From assembly GCF_030272615.1 (NCBI RefSeq), contig NC_081414.1, forward strand, positions 660,588,438 through 660,652,437: 64,000 nucleotides of DNA, in the 5' to 3' direction. Source of the DNA: Cryptomeria japonica (lineage: Eukaryota; Streptophyta; Pinopsida; Cupressales; Cupressaceae). A program made the translations under genes and the position numbers. The notes beneath the pieces are model-generated. The model did not search any database. It was not told the origin of the DNA and saw only the letters and a list, made by a program, of their open reading frames with translations. Below, piece by piece: positions 44,409-55,852 of the stretch (position 1 is the stretch's first letter; each line of letters begins with the position of its first letter).

Positions 44409-45848
44409 TTAGTTCACCTCCTGAAGGGGCAATACCCCTAATTCACCTCTCAAATGCACAAATGTTGTCTTTGGAAGAGGCTTGGTGAATATGTTTGCTA
44501 ACTGCTCCTTACTAGACACATGCTCCAATGCAATCTCTTTATTCTGAACCTTTTCCCTCAAGAAATGATACTTAAGCTCAAAATGCTTGGTTCTAGAATG
44601 TAAAATCGGATTCTTTGATATATTGATAGCACTTGTGTTATCACAGAATATACTTACCAGTTCAGATACAAGGATCTTGAAGCCTTCCAGTACATGCTTC
44701 ATCCAGATTGTCTGAGTGTAGTTCATGAAAGCTACAACATACTCTGCTTCCACTGTAGACTGAGAGATGCAACTCTGCTTTTTACTCATCCATGAGACCA
44801 GTCTACCACCGAGAAAGAATGCACCACCGGTTGTGCTCTTCCGATCATCCACATTACCGGCCCAATCAGCATCTGTGAATACTTTCAGATTGAAATTATT
44901 GATGTATGGGTACCACAATCCATAGTCAATTGTTCCCTTCAGATACCTAAGAATCTGCTTGAATGCACTCAAGTGAGATTCTCTTGGACTCTTCTGGAAC
45001 CTTGCAGTGATGCCAACTGCATGTGCAATATCTGGTCTGCTGTGCACTACATAATGCAACTTACCAATCATTGATCGATATTCCTTCTCATCAACCAGTG
45101 CGGAATCATCTTCCTTTGTCAATTTGCAACCGGTCACCATCGGTGTACCAACCGATTTTCTATCTTCCATGCCAAAAGTCTTCAACACCTCTTTGACATA
45201 TTTGGACTGAGTGATGAAGATTCCATCTTTCATCTGCTGGATCTGCAGTCCAATGAAGAACTTGATCTCCCCTATGAGTGACATTTCAAACTCTTTCTTC
45301 ATCTCATCAGCAAACTCATGACTCATCTTGTCATCTCCACCAAAGATGATGTCATCAACAAAAACTTCACAGATCAGGATCTGATCTTCTTCAAACTTCA
45401 AGTAGATATTGCTATCTTCACTTGTTCTCTCAAATCCAATCTTCACAAGATGGGAATGTAGGCGCTCATACCATGCCCTAGGTGCTTGCTTTAGACCATA
45501 TAATGCTTTGTGTAGCCTACATACCATGTCACTGTCTTCAGATAGGGTAAAGCCATCTGGTTGCTCAATATATACCTCCTCTTCAAGTACACCATTTAGG
45601 AATGCAGATTTTACATCCATTTGATATACCTTGAATCTCTTAAAAGCTGCATATGCAAGAAGCATATGAACTCCTTCCAATCTGGCTACAGGAGAAAAGG
45701 TTTCCCCATAGTCTTCACCTTCTTCTTGAGCATATCCTTTGCATACCAGTTTGGCTTTATTCCTAATCACTGTGCCATCCTCATTCAGCTTATTTTTGCA
45801 CACCCATTTGGTGCCAATGACATTTTTATGCTCTGGTTTGGGTACCAA
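44409..45848 (-). CDS. Element I reverse transcriptase and RNase H, intact
   Basis: 479 uninterrupted codons. RT motifs in order: [45 protein letters not shown] and the catalytic FVDDIIFGG. RNase H follows with [37 protein letters not shown] and [17 protein letters not shown]. It ends at a stop at 44409. The start is fixed by a TAG near 45874 in what should be a continuous polyprotein, so it would be translated only as part of gag-pol. The best candidate in the window for an active enzyme. Confidence 0.92.
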   Translation of the reverse strand: MVPKPEHKNVIGTKWVCKNKLNEDGTVIRNKAKLVCKGYAQEEGEDYGETFSPVARLEGVHMLLAYAAFKRFKVYQMDVKSAFLNGVLEEEVYIEQPDGFTLSEDSDMVCRLHKALYGLKQAPRAWYERLHSHLVKIGFERTSEDSNIYLKFEEDQILICEVFVDDIIFGGDDKMSHEFADEMKKEFEMSLIGEIKFFIGLQIQQMKDGIFITQSKYVKEVLKTFGMEDRKSVGTPMVTGCKLTKEDDSALVDEKEYRSMIGKLHYVVHSRPDIAHAVGITARFQKSPRESHLSAFKQILRYLKGTIDYGLWYPYINNFNLKVFTDADWAGNVDDRKSTTGGAFFLGGRLVSWMSKKQSCISQSTVEAEYVVAFMNYTQTIWMKHVLEGFKILVSELVSIFCDNTSAINISKNPILHSRTKHFELKYHFLREKVQNKEIALEHVSSKEQLANIFTKPLPKTTFVHLRGELGVLPLQEVN

Positions 45849-46577
45849 GGACCATGTACCATTTTTCTCTATCTAGGCAAGTTCTTCTCCCATTGCCTTG
45901 ATCCAGTCTTCATCATTATGAGCCTCTTTGAATGATTTAGGCTCAAATTCAGAGATCATACATAAGTTTTCTTTGATCTTTCTTCTGGTAAGGATTCCTG
46001 CATCCTTATCACCTATGATCTACTTGGGATCATGATTCATCTTGACATACCAAGGAATGGTCTTAATTGGTTCTTCTTGCTTTTCTTCTTCATCCTTATC
46101 TTCATCAGTATCAACATTCACCGGTTCAGGAACACTGTTACTGGTGCTCGGTTGACTGACCATCGATTCCTAGAAGGTTGCAACTGGTTCATTTACAACT
46201 TGCTCACTGCCAGTTTTCTCAGTCTTCTCAAAGGATTCATCAACTCTTACATTGATGCTTTCCATAATTCTCTAAGTCCTATTGTTGTCCAACTTGAAAG
46301 CTTTACTCTTGGTGGAATATCCTAGAAATATTCCTTCATCACATTTAGCCTCAAATTTGCCCTGATGTTCACTCCTCTTGATGTAACATTTGCTACCAAA
46401 GACCTTAAAATAGTTTACCACAGGGGTCTTACCGGTCCAATACTCATAAGGAGTTTTGTCCTTGCCCTTTTTTATGAGTACCCAGTTCATACTGTAAACT
46501 GCAATGCTCATCGCTTCTCTCCAAAAGGTGTGAGCAACCTTTCCTTGGATCAGCAGAGTTCTAGCTGCTTCAACCAC
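45849..46577 (-). pseudogene. Element I integrase C-terminus and linker
   Basis: 46272-46577 encodes GKTPVVNYFKVFGSKCYIK, typical of the copia integrase C-terminus. A stop at 46272 and others in the acidic linker (45880-46270) separate it from RT. A second stop at about 46580 separates it from the integrase core. Confidence 0.85.
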
Positions 46578-46580
46578 AGT

Positions 46581-47114
46581 CTAGTTATTCCTCTCTGCTA
46601 GGCCATTCTGTTGTGGAGTCTGGGGGGTAGATAGTTGTGTCTTGATGCCAAATTCTTCAGAGTACTTGTTGAATTCACTGGAAGTGAATTCCCCTCCTTG
46701 ATTAGTTCTGAGACACTTGATCCTTTTACCGCTTTCCTTTTCCACTAATGCTTTGAAAGCTTTGAATTTCCCAAAAGCTTCAGACTTGTCCTTCAAGAAT
46801 GTGACCCACATCATTCTTGAGCAGTCATCAGTGAGAATCATGAAGTACCTATCACCCTGCACACTTCTAGTTTTCATAGGACCACATAAATCAGTATGCA
46901 CAATATCAAGCAAGTTGTCAGTAGTGAAAGATTTACCTTTAAAAGTTGAGGAAGATATTTTCCCCAATTGACATTCTCTACACAAGGTATTATCCGATTT
47001 GCTCAGCACCGGCAACCCTCTAACTACCTTGATCTTACTAGCCTTCACAATGTTGTCAAAGTTCACATGGCAGAATCTCATATGCCATATCCAGCTATCA
47101 TCAAGCTTAGCCAT
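46581..47114 (-). CDS. Element I integrase zinc and catalytic domains
   Basis: 177 codons. The zinc site CHVNFDN / CRECQLGKI is kept. Catalytic acidic residues: HTDLCGP, TNQGGEF (aspartate changed to Asn) and LAERNN. The second acid of the DDE triad is therefore lost. Continuous with the protease segment upstream apart from a stop near 47160. Confidence 0.85.
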   Translation of the reverse strand: MAKLDDSWIWHMRFCHVNFDNIVKASKIKVVRGLPVLSKSDNTLCRECQLGKISSSTFKGKSFTTDNLLDIVHTDLCGPMKTRSVQGDRYFMILTDDCSRMMWVTFLKDKSEAFGKFKAFKALVEKESGKRIKCLRTNQGGEFTSSEFNKYSEEFGIKTQLSTPQTPQQNGLAERNN

Positions 47115-47162
47115 AAGACATGTACTTATATTAGCATTTAGATGAAATAGGTTACCTTTAGT

Positions 47163-47560
47163 CTACATGTCGGTGGCTACCAATTTACCATCTTTACCTT
47201 TGATTATGCAAACTCCATTCTTGAATTGCAGAGTGAGTCCACTATCATTTAACTGGGCAACACTTAAAAGGTTGTGTCTGAGACCATCAACCCAATACAC
47301 ATTATTAGCACTACTCTTTCCATTCAAGGAGATGAACCCTGTACCTTTGACCATGCATGGTGCATCATTGCCAAAGTGAACCACACCACCATCATACTCT
47401 TCTAATTATAGAAACTTGCTCCTGTCACCAGTCATATGGTGAGAGCAGCCACTGTCAATGATCCACTCATTGGAATCATCAAACCAGGAGACAAGAGCCT
47501 TCTTGTTTATCACATCTTCCTTTATAGCAACGAAGACAATGTCTTCATTTTCTTCATTTT
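47163..47560 (-). pseudogene. Element I protease region
   Basis: WIIDSGCSHHMTG with the DSG triad lies near 47440-47465. A stop at about 47408 separates it from 47163-47384. An acidic stretch precedes it, with a stop near 47560. Confidence 0.82.
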
Positions 47561-47561
47561 C

Positions 47562-48500
47562 TTATTCCTCATCTATGACACCTTCATCAACTGCCACAAA
47601 ACAATTTCTCCGGTTTCCTCCTTTGAATTTCTTGAACCTTTTCGGTTTGTCCTTATTGTCACTATTAGGAAAATTCATAGCAATATGTCCTATCTGGTTG
47701 CAGGAGAAACATTTCAAAGGTAGCTTACCTTTGTATTTACCAGTTCCTTTTGGGAATCTCCTGGCTAGAAGAGCTTCAAATTCCATCAGAAACTCTTCAT
47801 CCTTCATTTCTCTATTCTGACTAGGTTCCCCACTAGTGCTAGCCTCTTTTCCTTTTCCGGATGGTATAGCAGAAGCTTTAAAAGCTGATTCTGACTTTTC
47901 AACACTACCATCAAAGCTATTCAGCTCATAGGCTATCAACTTGGCTATGATGGAGTCCAAGGATGCCTTAGACTTGTCTATTGATCTCAGCTCCTGAATA
48001 GCAGCAACCCTTATTGCATAGACCAGCAACAAGGATCTCAGGACTTTACTTACCACAGTGGAATCCTCTATTTTGCCACCTACACTCTTTATTTCTCCAA
48101 CAACTATTTTGATTCTTATTCCATACTACTAAATGGTCTCTCCTTCAACCATCCTCATGTCTTCAAACTTTCCTCTCAAGCTCTCTTCCTTGGCCTGTTT
48201 TACATACTCATCACCACCATAGATATTTTCAAGAGCATCCCATACTTCCTTGGGATTTGCCTTGTCCTGAACACCAATAAACTCAATGTCAGATAGACTA
48301 CTAATGAGGGCTTCCATGACTTGCCCATTTTCTTGTATCTCTCTCTTTTGGTCATCGGTGAGAGTACTGGTAGGAATAAAATATACATTTTCAACATAGC
48401 TCCAGTGTTGAACACCCATGCTTTTGATGAATATCTTCATCCTATCTTTCCATATACCAAAGTTTTCCCTGTTGAACTTTGGACCTTCCCTCTTCATCAT
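47562..48500 (-). pseudogene. Element I gag
   Basis: 48129-48500 encodes the UBN2-type N-terminal half from MMKREGPKFNRENFGIWKDR. Stops at about 48126-48131 interrupt. 47562-48056 continues to the zinc knuckle, reading CFSCNQIGHIAMNF: the last Cys is Phe, so zinc binding is probably lost. Confidence 0.87.
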
Positions 48501-48555
48501 TTGGCTAGGATCTTTTCCTCAAGCAGTTAAGCTTACAACACAGAGGACCTGGAAA

Positions 48556-48567
48556 GCTCTGATACCA
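48556..48567 (-). other. Element I primer-binding site, tRNA-Met
   Basis: TGGTATCAGAGC on the minus strand, two bases from the LTR end. Confidence 0.9.
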
Positions 48568-48569
48568 AT

Positions 48570-49759
48570 TGATAACTCAATGATGAACCACTAGTACCAA
48601 ACCGGTGCTGAGAGGGGAGGGTGAATCAGTACAAACACAAATGCAGTCCAAGACTGGTTTGACCGCAAACACTCACAATGACTGATAAACAGAGATACCA
48701 GTAAAACAGAGTGCAACCAGTAGCTCAATCAGTCATGAACCGGTCACTCACTAAGCTTTTCTCTTAGCTCAATACCACATTATCATAATATTCACATGCA
48801 TGAACTAGTAGACTTTACCATCAAATCTTCACAACAATGAGTTCAATATGTTTTATAGACAGGCATAAAACATAGAAACTTTCATGTGCATAATAGATAA
48901 AAAAAAGCATCACAAGACAAAAGCATTTCACATGACACACATATTTTTCACATGGAAACCCAACTGGGAAAAACCACGGTGGGAATGAATACCCACAAGC
49001 TGCTTTTTGAACTCTTTAGAAGTCTGCTCTGTTAGGAGCCTTGTCCAGTTAAGAACATTACAATAGGTTCTGGTAAGAACCGATCCTGTTAGGGATCACC
49101 TGGTTAAGGGATACCCAGTAAGGGTTAAACCCAGTAGGGTCACCTTGTTAGAGGATTTTAAGAACTCAATAGTTGAAAGGATCTCCTAAGCTTTTCTAGC
49201 TTCTCAATACTCATTAGCTTTGAGTTACCCGATTAAGGGATTTACAACAAGCCGGTTAAGACCATCCGATTTAAGGGATTTTGAATCAAGCTAGTTAAGG
49301 CTACCCTGTTAGGGGATTTTGCAACTGTTGAAGTGGTTAGAGATCAACAGGTATTATAATGATCTGTTAATAGCACCTAATATTAATATAGATCCATTTA
49401 GGCTCCTCTTTTCTTTCTGCACATACACTTTGTAGGTATCTCTTCTCTCCTATGGTCTGGCAAGAATCTTGTATCACTTTCATTGAATACACACTCACAA
49501 CTTTTGCCAACAACTTCAGACAGAAATCTAACATCGACCTTATAGGGAACATATAGGTCGGTAGCAAAAACCTTAAACCCTAAACCTGTTAGGTTGAGCA
49601 ATTCAAATGGTTCGATCCTGACCATTGAAACATACTGCATTAAATGCACTAGTCTTGAGTCAATCTCAAGACATTCTCCATCGTCCATTATCCACCATTT
49701 ATCATTATGTCTTCATGTCAGTTTACATAAGGCTCATGCCGGTTCACATAATGCCAACA
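48570..49759 (-). repeat. Element I right LTR (5' LTR)
   Basis: Starts TGATAACTCAATGATGAA and ends AATGCCAACA. The telobox lies near 49573-49586. Its G-run is interrupted (GAGAGGGGAGGG). Confidence 0.92.
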
Positions 49760-49764
49760 GAATT
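49760..49764. other. Target-site duplication of element I, right copy
   Basis: GAATT; compare GAATG at 42956-42960. Confidence 0.6.
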
Positions 49765-50864
49765 TGCTTGCATCCTCTGATTCGGTATCACTAGACTCTT
49801 TTGCCAGAATGAGTCTCCGAGTACATTTCTTGTAGGTCTTTGTTACCTTGGGAGCAGTAACACTTTTTGTTTTCTTACTTGGTGAGACTATAGATGCTCA
49901 TGTGTTAGGTCACTTTATTGGAGGTGGAGTCGGTGAGGCCTTTGATGTGTCATGTTTCTTTCTCTTCAACACTTTTCCCTTAGGCAATTCAGTGCTCAGT
50001 GTTATGGCTACCTCTTGGGCTTCAGATTCCTCTTCGGTAATGGCAATGGTGCCTTTGACAGGTGTAGAGGAAGAGTCTTCTCTGAATTTCTCTAACAATG
50101 CCTTAATCATTTTTGTTTCCTTTCTTGTAGCTTTGGGTACTACAATGCTCATTTTTACCTTTTCCTTTACTTCCTCATAGGTTCCATACCTTAGCTTGGT
50201 AGCATGCCTCGATAATGTGAGAAATGCATCAATTTGTTGTTGTGTGATCTCAAAGTCAATCTCGTAACCCATTGGTGACAAAGATTGAGTCCTAGGTTCC
50301 ACAACATTCATATAACAGTAATCGGTGTCAACTTCAAAACATATATCATTTTTATATTTCTCCACTAGCTGGGGTGGAATCCTATATCTGTTATGCATTT
50401 TCTCCTAAAATTTACTGAAGTAATCATCCATAATATCATTGAAATTATCTCCTAACTTCTTGATGAAGTCATTAATCCGATGGGTGATTGGTCGGTGTAG
50501 TTCCCAAACAACTTTACCGACTGATGGAAAGAATTTTTCAAAATAGAAAAACATGCATACCAGTAATGATCCAAACTTTAATGTATTAGCCAAGTTTTTC
50601 TTCTTCAGCTTCCTGATGGTGTTCAGATTTTCAAATAGGTTCTTCAGTAACACCTCACATAGGTCAATCTTCATTCCCTTTTTCACAATTTTGTAGGCCA
50701 GATCTACTGCTGCATAGGGTACACTGTTTTACCTTGCCGATTGGAAGAAACAGTAGCCCATTACCCTAATGGCAAATTTTAGTTCTTCATCTGTGACATT
50801 ATTTAGTTTCAATCCTCTGCAATCAGATTCCACTCCAGTTAAACTGATCAATTCCTTCTATGAT
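49765..50864 (-). pseudogene. Element F ORF2, N-terminal and middle part
   Basis: 50687-50864 (with a stop) encodes ESDCRGLKLNNVTD and a GYCFFQSAR stretch, matching D's SDSRGMTVNPIKD and GYRTFSANR. 50405-50686 encodes MKIDLCEVLLKNL and FGSLLVCMFFYFEKFF. 49910-50398 encodes LVEKYKNDICFEVDTDYCYM and MGYEIDFEI, then a basic tail. The first 150 or so codons are missing because LTR K2 starts at 50865. Confidence 0.72.
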
Positions 50865-51270
50865 TGTTGGTATTTTGGTATGGTTTTGTCATTGATGTCA
50901 ACACTTATTGAATACACCTACTTTGGAGATCCAACAACATTCACCGGCAAACAATAAACTGTGCAACAGTTACTGGTATATGGTTCACGGGCAGGATATA
51001 TTGTTCACCGGTACCTGGAATGACATGGAAGACACTTGGTAATGTCGAAGACATCATGTGGACACTTTATTTTGAAGTAATAATCATTGGTATATTCATA
51101 TTTGCATATTTGCTTTTAACGGCAAATAGGTCCAGGTTATCTAGGGTTACACTGGCAGGTTTATCTTTTCTAGATCAGCATGGCACGCTATGGAGATGAT
51201 TTATTATTGTTGTAAATGCATTAATCCGACATGTTTAATCGGTTATTGCATCGGATATTATATTGTACGT
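50865..51270 (+). repeat. LTR stub K2, plus orientation
   Basis: Begins TGTTGGTATTTTGGTATGG and contains TTGTCATTGATGTCAACA, like the start of D-type LTRs. Lacks the C-run tail, so it is truncated on the right. The right limit is approximate. Confidence 0.5.
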
Positions 51271-52160
51271 TAGGAAATAGGAAATCATCACAAAACAAAG
51301 ATAAACATAATAGCTCAATCACAAATGCATCCATTGCAATGATTCTATCCTAAGACACACTCAATAGAGACATGAAACAAAAGCATTCAAAAGTAAAGAT
51401 TATGCAAACCATAGGCAAGATTTGAATACTCCTTCATGCGGCTCCATTGTTCTTCTTTCCTCTCCAAATAGTTGTGGATCTCACCTACAAGTGCACATAC
51501 ATGATTGAAAGCAAGATTGACATTGATTATTGATCAAGAGTACTAGAAGCGTAAATTCGATAGCCTGATTAAAGATTATTAGTTACCAATTAAGGGGTTT
51601 GATTGAAGAAATTCATCCAATTTATAGAAGAATTGGAGAGATGACAAGATTAGCATGATTCAATTCAAATGGAAATTGCAAATCAATTATGTCAATTATG
51701 ACAAATTATGACAAATTATGCACTTTCTATGCAAAATTTGTTGATTGATAATTCATGACAATTTATGACAAATTTCTATGTCAAGAATTGATTGATTGTC
51801 AATTGTGACAAATTATGACAAATTTCTATGTCATTTCCATGAACTTAGGAGAGAAATAGGAGGAATTAGAAAATAGGAAATTAGAAAATTAAGAAAATTG
51901 AAATTGATGAAAATTAGGAATTAGAAATTAGGTAAATTAATTAATAATTTATCATTTATTAATTAATTCACAAAGAGGAATAATTAGCCAATTAAATGAA
52001 GATTTAATTGTAATGAGAAGACTTAGGATAAATAAGTAATTTATTAATCCTAAAGGAAGAAAATGATAAGAAAGGTTAAATGACTAAATCACGAAACCCT
52101 AGAAGGTGAATTAGCAATGCGAGGATGACAATTAGGTCTTGATTGAAGATAATTAATGTT
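51271..52160. other. H2 upstream AT-rich non-coding region
   Basis: Contains five or six copies of ATGACAAATT with variants between 51690 and 51830, and TTAATTAATT-type tracts. No coding signature. Confidence 0.5.
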
Positions 52161-52600
52161 GATCATGATTTTGATTTTGGATTGATAAATGACCAATGTG
52201 ATAAATGATTTGATAAATGCGCCAATTGATGAGGAACAATGACAAATTGATCCAAATTGACATAATTAATACAGACAATGATCGATAGCGAAATGATCGC
52301 AAAATGACAAAATTGACAAGAGGACAAGGACTGATGATAAATAGATTGCAAGATGACAAGATTAAAAATGACCACGATCGATGACAAATTGATCGCAAAA
52401 TGACAAGATCGAACATGACAATGACCGATGACAAATCGATCATTAAATGACAAGATTGAAAATGATAAAGATTGATGACAAATCGATAAGAGGACAAAAC
52501 CCTAATTAGGATTGACGATGTCCAAAATGATAAGATTGATGATAAGATTAATAAGAGGACAAAAACCCTAATTAGGATTGACGATGTCCAAAATGATAAG
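52160..52600. repeat. Degenerate tandem repeat, GATGACAAATCGATC type
   Basis: Short units around ATGACAAATTGATC and AAAATGACAAGATTGA recur about ten times, and one unit of about 67 bp with GGACAAAACCCTAATTAGG occurs twice (52494 and 52558). Non-coding. Confidence 0.65.
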
Positions 52601-52909
52601 AAATTAGCATGCACATTGATGCGATAGGATGAAATCGATCAAAATCATGATTGGATAGTGTTGTCGACAAGACCAAATTCGAAAGTGAGATGAATGAAGA
52701 ATGTAGAAGAATGACTTGATGCTCGCAAATGATAAAAACCAAGTGCGTGACATAGGAGAAATGTTAATGCGACGCAAAAACCTAAAATGAGGCAATGCGC
52801 AAATGTTAAAGTATGACCTCGCAAACGTTGACCATTTTTAGGTGTCTACATTTTGCCCCTGTTTGAGACAATGCGATTTTAAGCGTTGTTTCAAAGAACG
52901 ATAATGAAA

Positions 52910-52983
52910 ATGCCCCGGACACTGACAATGACATATGAAAATGCCCCAGACAATAACAATGACATATGCATGCCCCCTCGAGG
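52910..52983 (+). promoter_or_regulatory. Triple ATGCCCC motif upstream of H2 PMD gene
   Basis: ATGCCCC at 52910, 52941 and 52970, the last extended to ATGCCCCCTCGAGG. Same order as in H1. Confidence 0.4.
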
Positions 52984-53165
52984 AATTGGCCGGAAACATG
53001 CAGAAAAGAGGCCAATTGATCGATAAGAATGATAGAAAATGATAGGATCAAACAGACTGACAATCGGATATCGGATGCAGGAAGGACAAGCAATTTAAGA
53101 TGCAAAAGACCGCGACCAACATAAGATGGAGAGGGTGCACATCCATCTATGCACTGACAAAGATC

Positions 53166-53172
53166 TATAAAT
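53166..53172 (+). promoter_or_regulatory. TATA box of H2 PMD gene
   Basis: TATAAAT 89 bases before the start codon at 53255. Confidence 0.55.
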
Positions 53173-53254
53173 GAGGCAAAGAGAATGAAATTTGCTCATT
53201 TGCACTAGACAAGGAGGAGAATTTGTTGCTCTGGACAAGGACACTTGCAGATAG

Positions 53255-55136
53255 ATGGCAAACATTCCAATAGCGGATCACCTGGGGGAACATGTACGCA
53301 CATTCAAATGACCAGAGGACGCAGGAGCAGCGGTATGTATCTCAAAAACCCATGTTTTCAATTTGATGAATTTGACTCGTTTGCGGGACATTGTGGGGCC
53401 CACAGGGGATGCAAAAGAGGACTTCTACGATTGTGTAGTCTAATTCTGCACTTGTCATGTCTTTTGCGCTTGTGTAGGAAGACACAAGCGCAAGTTACCT
53501 GACACAGGCGCAGGTTCTCTGACACAGGCACAATTGTGCACTGAAAACCCTAGTTTTGGTCAAAATGACATGCAAATGATCGGAAAAAGGGGGGATAAGG
53601 GTAGGATAGGTCAGATTAGATGAAAAACACCCTGATTTGGACATGAAAATGAGGAAATGCAACCCGTAGGAGCAAACCCTAAAACTGACAAAATTTGCCC
53701 CAATTGTGATGCAGAGTCGACAGTATCCGTTGATCACACTGGAGAACCGATCGGATTGCTTCATGCTACGACATAGACTCAGGAGCACAGAGAGAGATAC
53801 CTTAGTAGGACTGGGGATATACTATGTCACATTCATGCCCGAGATTAGGGCAAACACAGGACTGCTTACCGCATTGGCAGAGCGATGGCATTCAGAGACC
53901 TCCTCATTCCATCTGGCGACCGGAGAGGCAACGGTGACACTGGAGGATGTATGGCGTATCCTCCGCATTCTGATTCATGGAGAGATGATAGAGTATGACC
54001 CAGTGACAGGGAGAGATGCGTTGTGCAGTTTGTTTGAGTGCAACGCAGATGATCTGGATATCGTCAAGAGGGAGATTGGCTGGGAGACTATGGCATCAGA
54101 GTATGATCAACGATACGTGGTGATAGCCATGGTGATAGCATGTCTACTAGCAGGAGATAGACAAGGACATGGATTCCCTATTGGATGGGGAAGAGTGCTA
54201 GAGCGGATGGCGACAGAGGGGACAGTGTATGCATGGGGACCATGTGTGCTTGCTATGCTATATTTTTAGCTGCATCAGGTAGCGTATCAGGGAGTTCAAA
54301 CTTTGAGCTATGGAGTCACATTGCTTCAGGTATGGGCATTTGAGCACATAGCCATATGTCGATCGATTACAGAGAGACAGGTTGTACCATACCGACCATA
54401 TGTGTATTGCTATGGTGGAGCACTGAGACAGGGTCCATTTGGATACATATTATACTGGCGACATGAGCTAGACAGAATGAGAGAGTTCATATGGAGGCCA
54501 TATCGTGATTGTCCGGGATGGTCAGATGATAGTGATGAGTTACCATATTGTAGATAGGAGAGGTACCTGATTGGGCGACCAGTGAATCGCCAGAGAGTGA
54601 TTGAGATGTACCTGCCAGAGAGAGTCAGACGACAGTTTGGAGAGACGCAGGACATACCTAGGAGGACTGCATGCTTTGCCCGATCTCATAGAGAGACGAG
54701 TCAGTGGGGGAGTATGATTCAGCCACACATAGCATATGCCGACTTTGCAGAGCTACAGCAGAGACAATGGGATTGGAGGTTAGATGTGGCAGACGCCGGG
54801 ATGACAGATGAGTATGATAGATGGTTTGCACGACGACGGCCAGTGCCATTGACAGATCCGGACATTCCAGTACCGAGGCGACAGGAAGACTTGCCACTCA
54901 CAGGAGAGGAGGGAGATGATGAGGACGAGGAGGATGAGGATGGGGATGATGAGGATGGAGATGAGGATGAGGATGAGGAGGACGGAGATGATGAGGATAG
55001 AGACGAGGATGGTGAGGGTGACGAGGATGAGCCAGATTCAGGTGAACATGAGGCATTGCAGGATATTCCCATAGAGTCAGAGACGTCTAGGATAGAGGAG
55101 ATGGAGATGTGTAGGGCTACCATAGCGAGTCAGTAG
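53255..55136 (+). pseudogene. PMD (plant mobile domain) gene, H2 copy
   Basis: Exon 1 (53255-53332, 26 codons, MANIPIADHLGEHVR with one TGA) ends at donor GTATGT. Exon 2 runs in one frame from about 53715 to 55136 with only two TAGs (54267 and 54555). PMD core: LLTALAERWHSETSSF, FHLATGEATVTLEDV, WRILRILIHG; then LQVWAFEHIAIC, the YLPERVRRQFGETQDIP signature, LDVADAGMTDEYDRWF, and an acidic tail from about 54905. PMD proteins are nuclear factors in plants and cargo of some transposons. Close to intact; the stops may be recent. Confidence 0.82.
54905..55035 (+). repeat. GATGAGGA-rich acidic tract in H2 PMD gene
   Basis: Purine-rich run of GAT, GAG and GAC codons giving about 40 consecutive Asp, Glu and Gly residues at the C-terminal side of the PMD protein. 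Confidence 0.85.
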
Positions 55137-55522
55137 GCTATATTGCAACATTGGAGAGACAGAATACCAGCTTGAGGACAAAATGAGATACAACAATAGC
55201 TCAGGCACAGTGAGAGGGACAGAGAGTCACTGAGTTCATTGGGTCGATTAGGGATGCCAGTGTATGGGAGATGGCACAGATGCTGGTAGAGACCAGAGAG
55301 GAGAGACTGTATTGGAGGACACTATATGAGAGTGCAGTTCCACCGGAGCGGAGAGCACCTTCATATCGGGCACGATCGAGGACAGAGAGCAGGTCACGCT
55401 CTCGGAGGTCATTGAGCAGCATGGGGGTGAGTGGACCTATGAGACCACCACAGCTAAGACCAGGAGGGACATCATCCGCAAGACATGGCAGGGATGAGGA
55501 GGATAGAGGGAGCACCCAGTGA
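55137..55522 (+). pseudogene. H2 PMD gene, C-terminal tail in shifted frame
   Basis: 55271-55522 encodes VETREERLYWRTLYES, then an Arg/Ser-rich stretch (RARSRTESRSRSRRS). It follows the PMD stop in a different frame, so it is probably the former C-terminus. H1 has a similar decayed Arg/Gly-rich tail. Confidence 0.5.
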
Positions 55523-55852
55523 CAGAGGCACGTGCTCCTTAGACAGATAGTAGACATTATGTAGTTTGACATGTTGTAGTCAGCCTGTGGGCCATACTTA
55601 GGACAGATAGTCCAATTTTGTACTCCGATATTATTTGGATATATGATATGATATGCATCGATATGATGAGATGCAAATGACTTGTGAGATATGTTATTTT
55701 CCATGTATGGATGACTTATGCACTGTTGATGTACCATTGTATGGATGGATTTTTATGTATTTTTGATGTATTTATGAAATGAAATGGATAAAATGCTTGA
55801 TGTGGTGCAAATGTAATGCAAATGTACTAACCAAATGGATGCAGGATGCAAC

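Larger units (their letters stand above)
42961..49759 (-). mobile_element. Element I: Ty1/copia LTR retrotransposon, nearly complete
   Basis: 6.8-kb minus-strand copia element with LTRs of 1,205 and 1,190 bp, tRNA-Met primer site, polypurine tracts, gag, protease, integrase, RT and RNase H. It lies inside ORF2 of element F. The RT-RNase H block is intact and only a handful of stops break the rest. It is a close relative of A and B, with a different LTR left end (TGATAACTCAATGATG). Confidence 0.9.
39612..50864 (-). mobile_element. Element F: pol-less gag-ORF2 element, split by copia element I
   Basis: Minus-strand. 3' LTR 39612-40763, polypurine tracts, ORF2 C-terminal part (about 41160-42960), then element I, then ORF2 middle part (49765-50864). 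It is cut at 50864 by a plus-oriented LTR stub. It starts inside the gag of E, so it inserted into E or joined there later. Continuity across I is shown by ORF2 order matching D. Confidence 0.75.

Noticed and set aside
52160-52600. CRISPR-like array
   Set aside because: Units are degenerate and lack constant spacers, and the setting is a plant repeat. It is an ordinary decayed tandem repeat.
54719-55123. Minus-strand Ser/Pro-rich frame of 134 codons
   Set aside because: Complement of the acidic tract of the H2 PMD gene; composition artefact.
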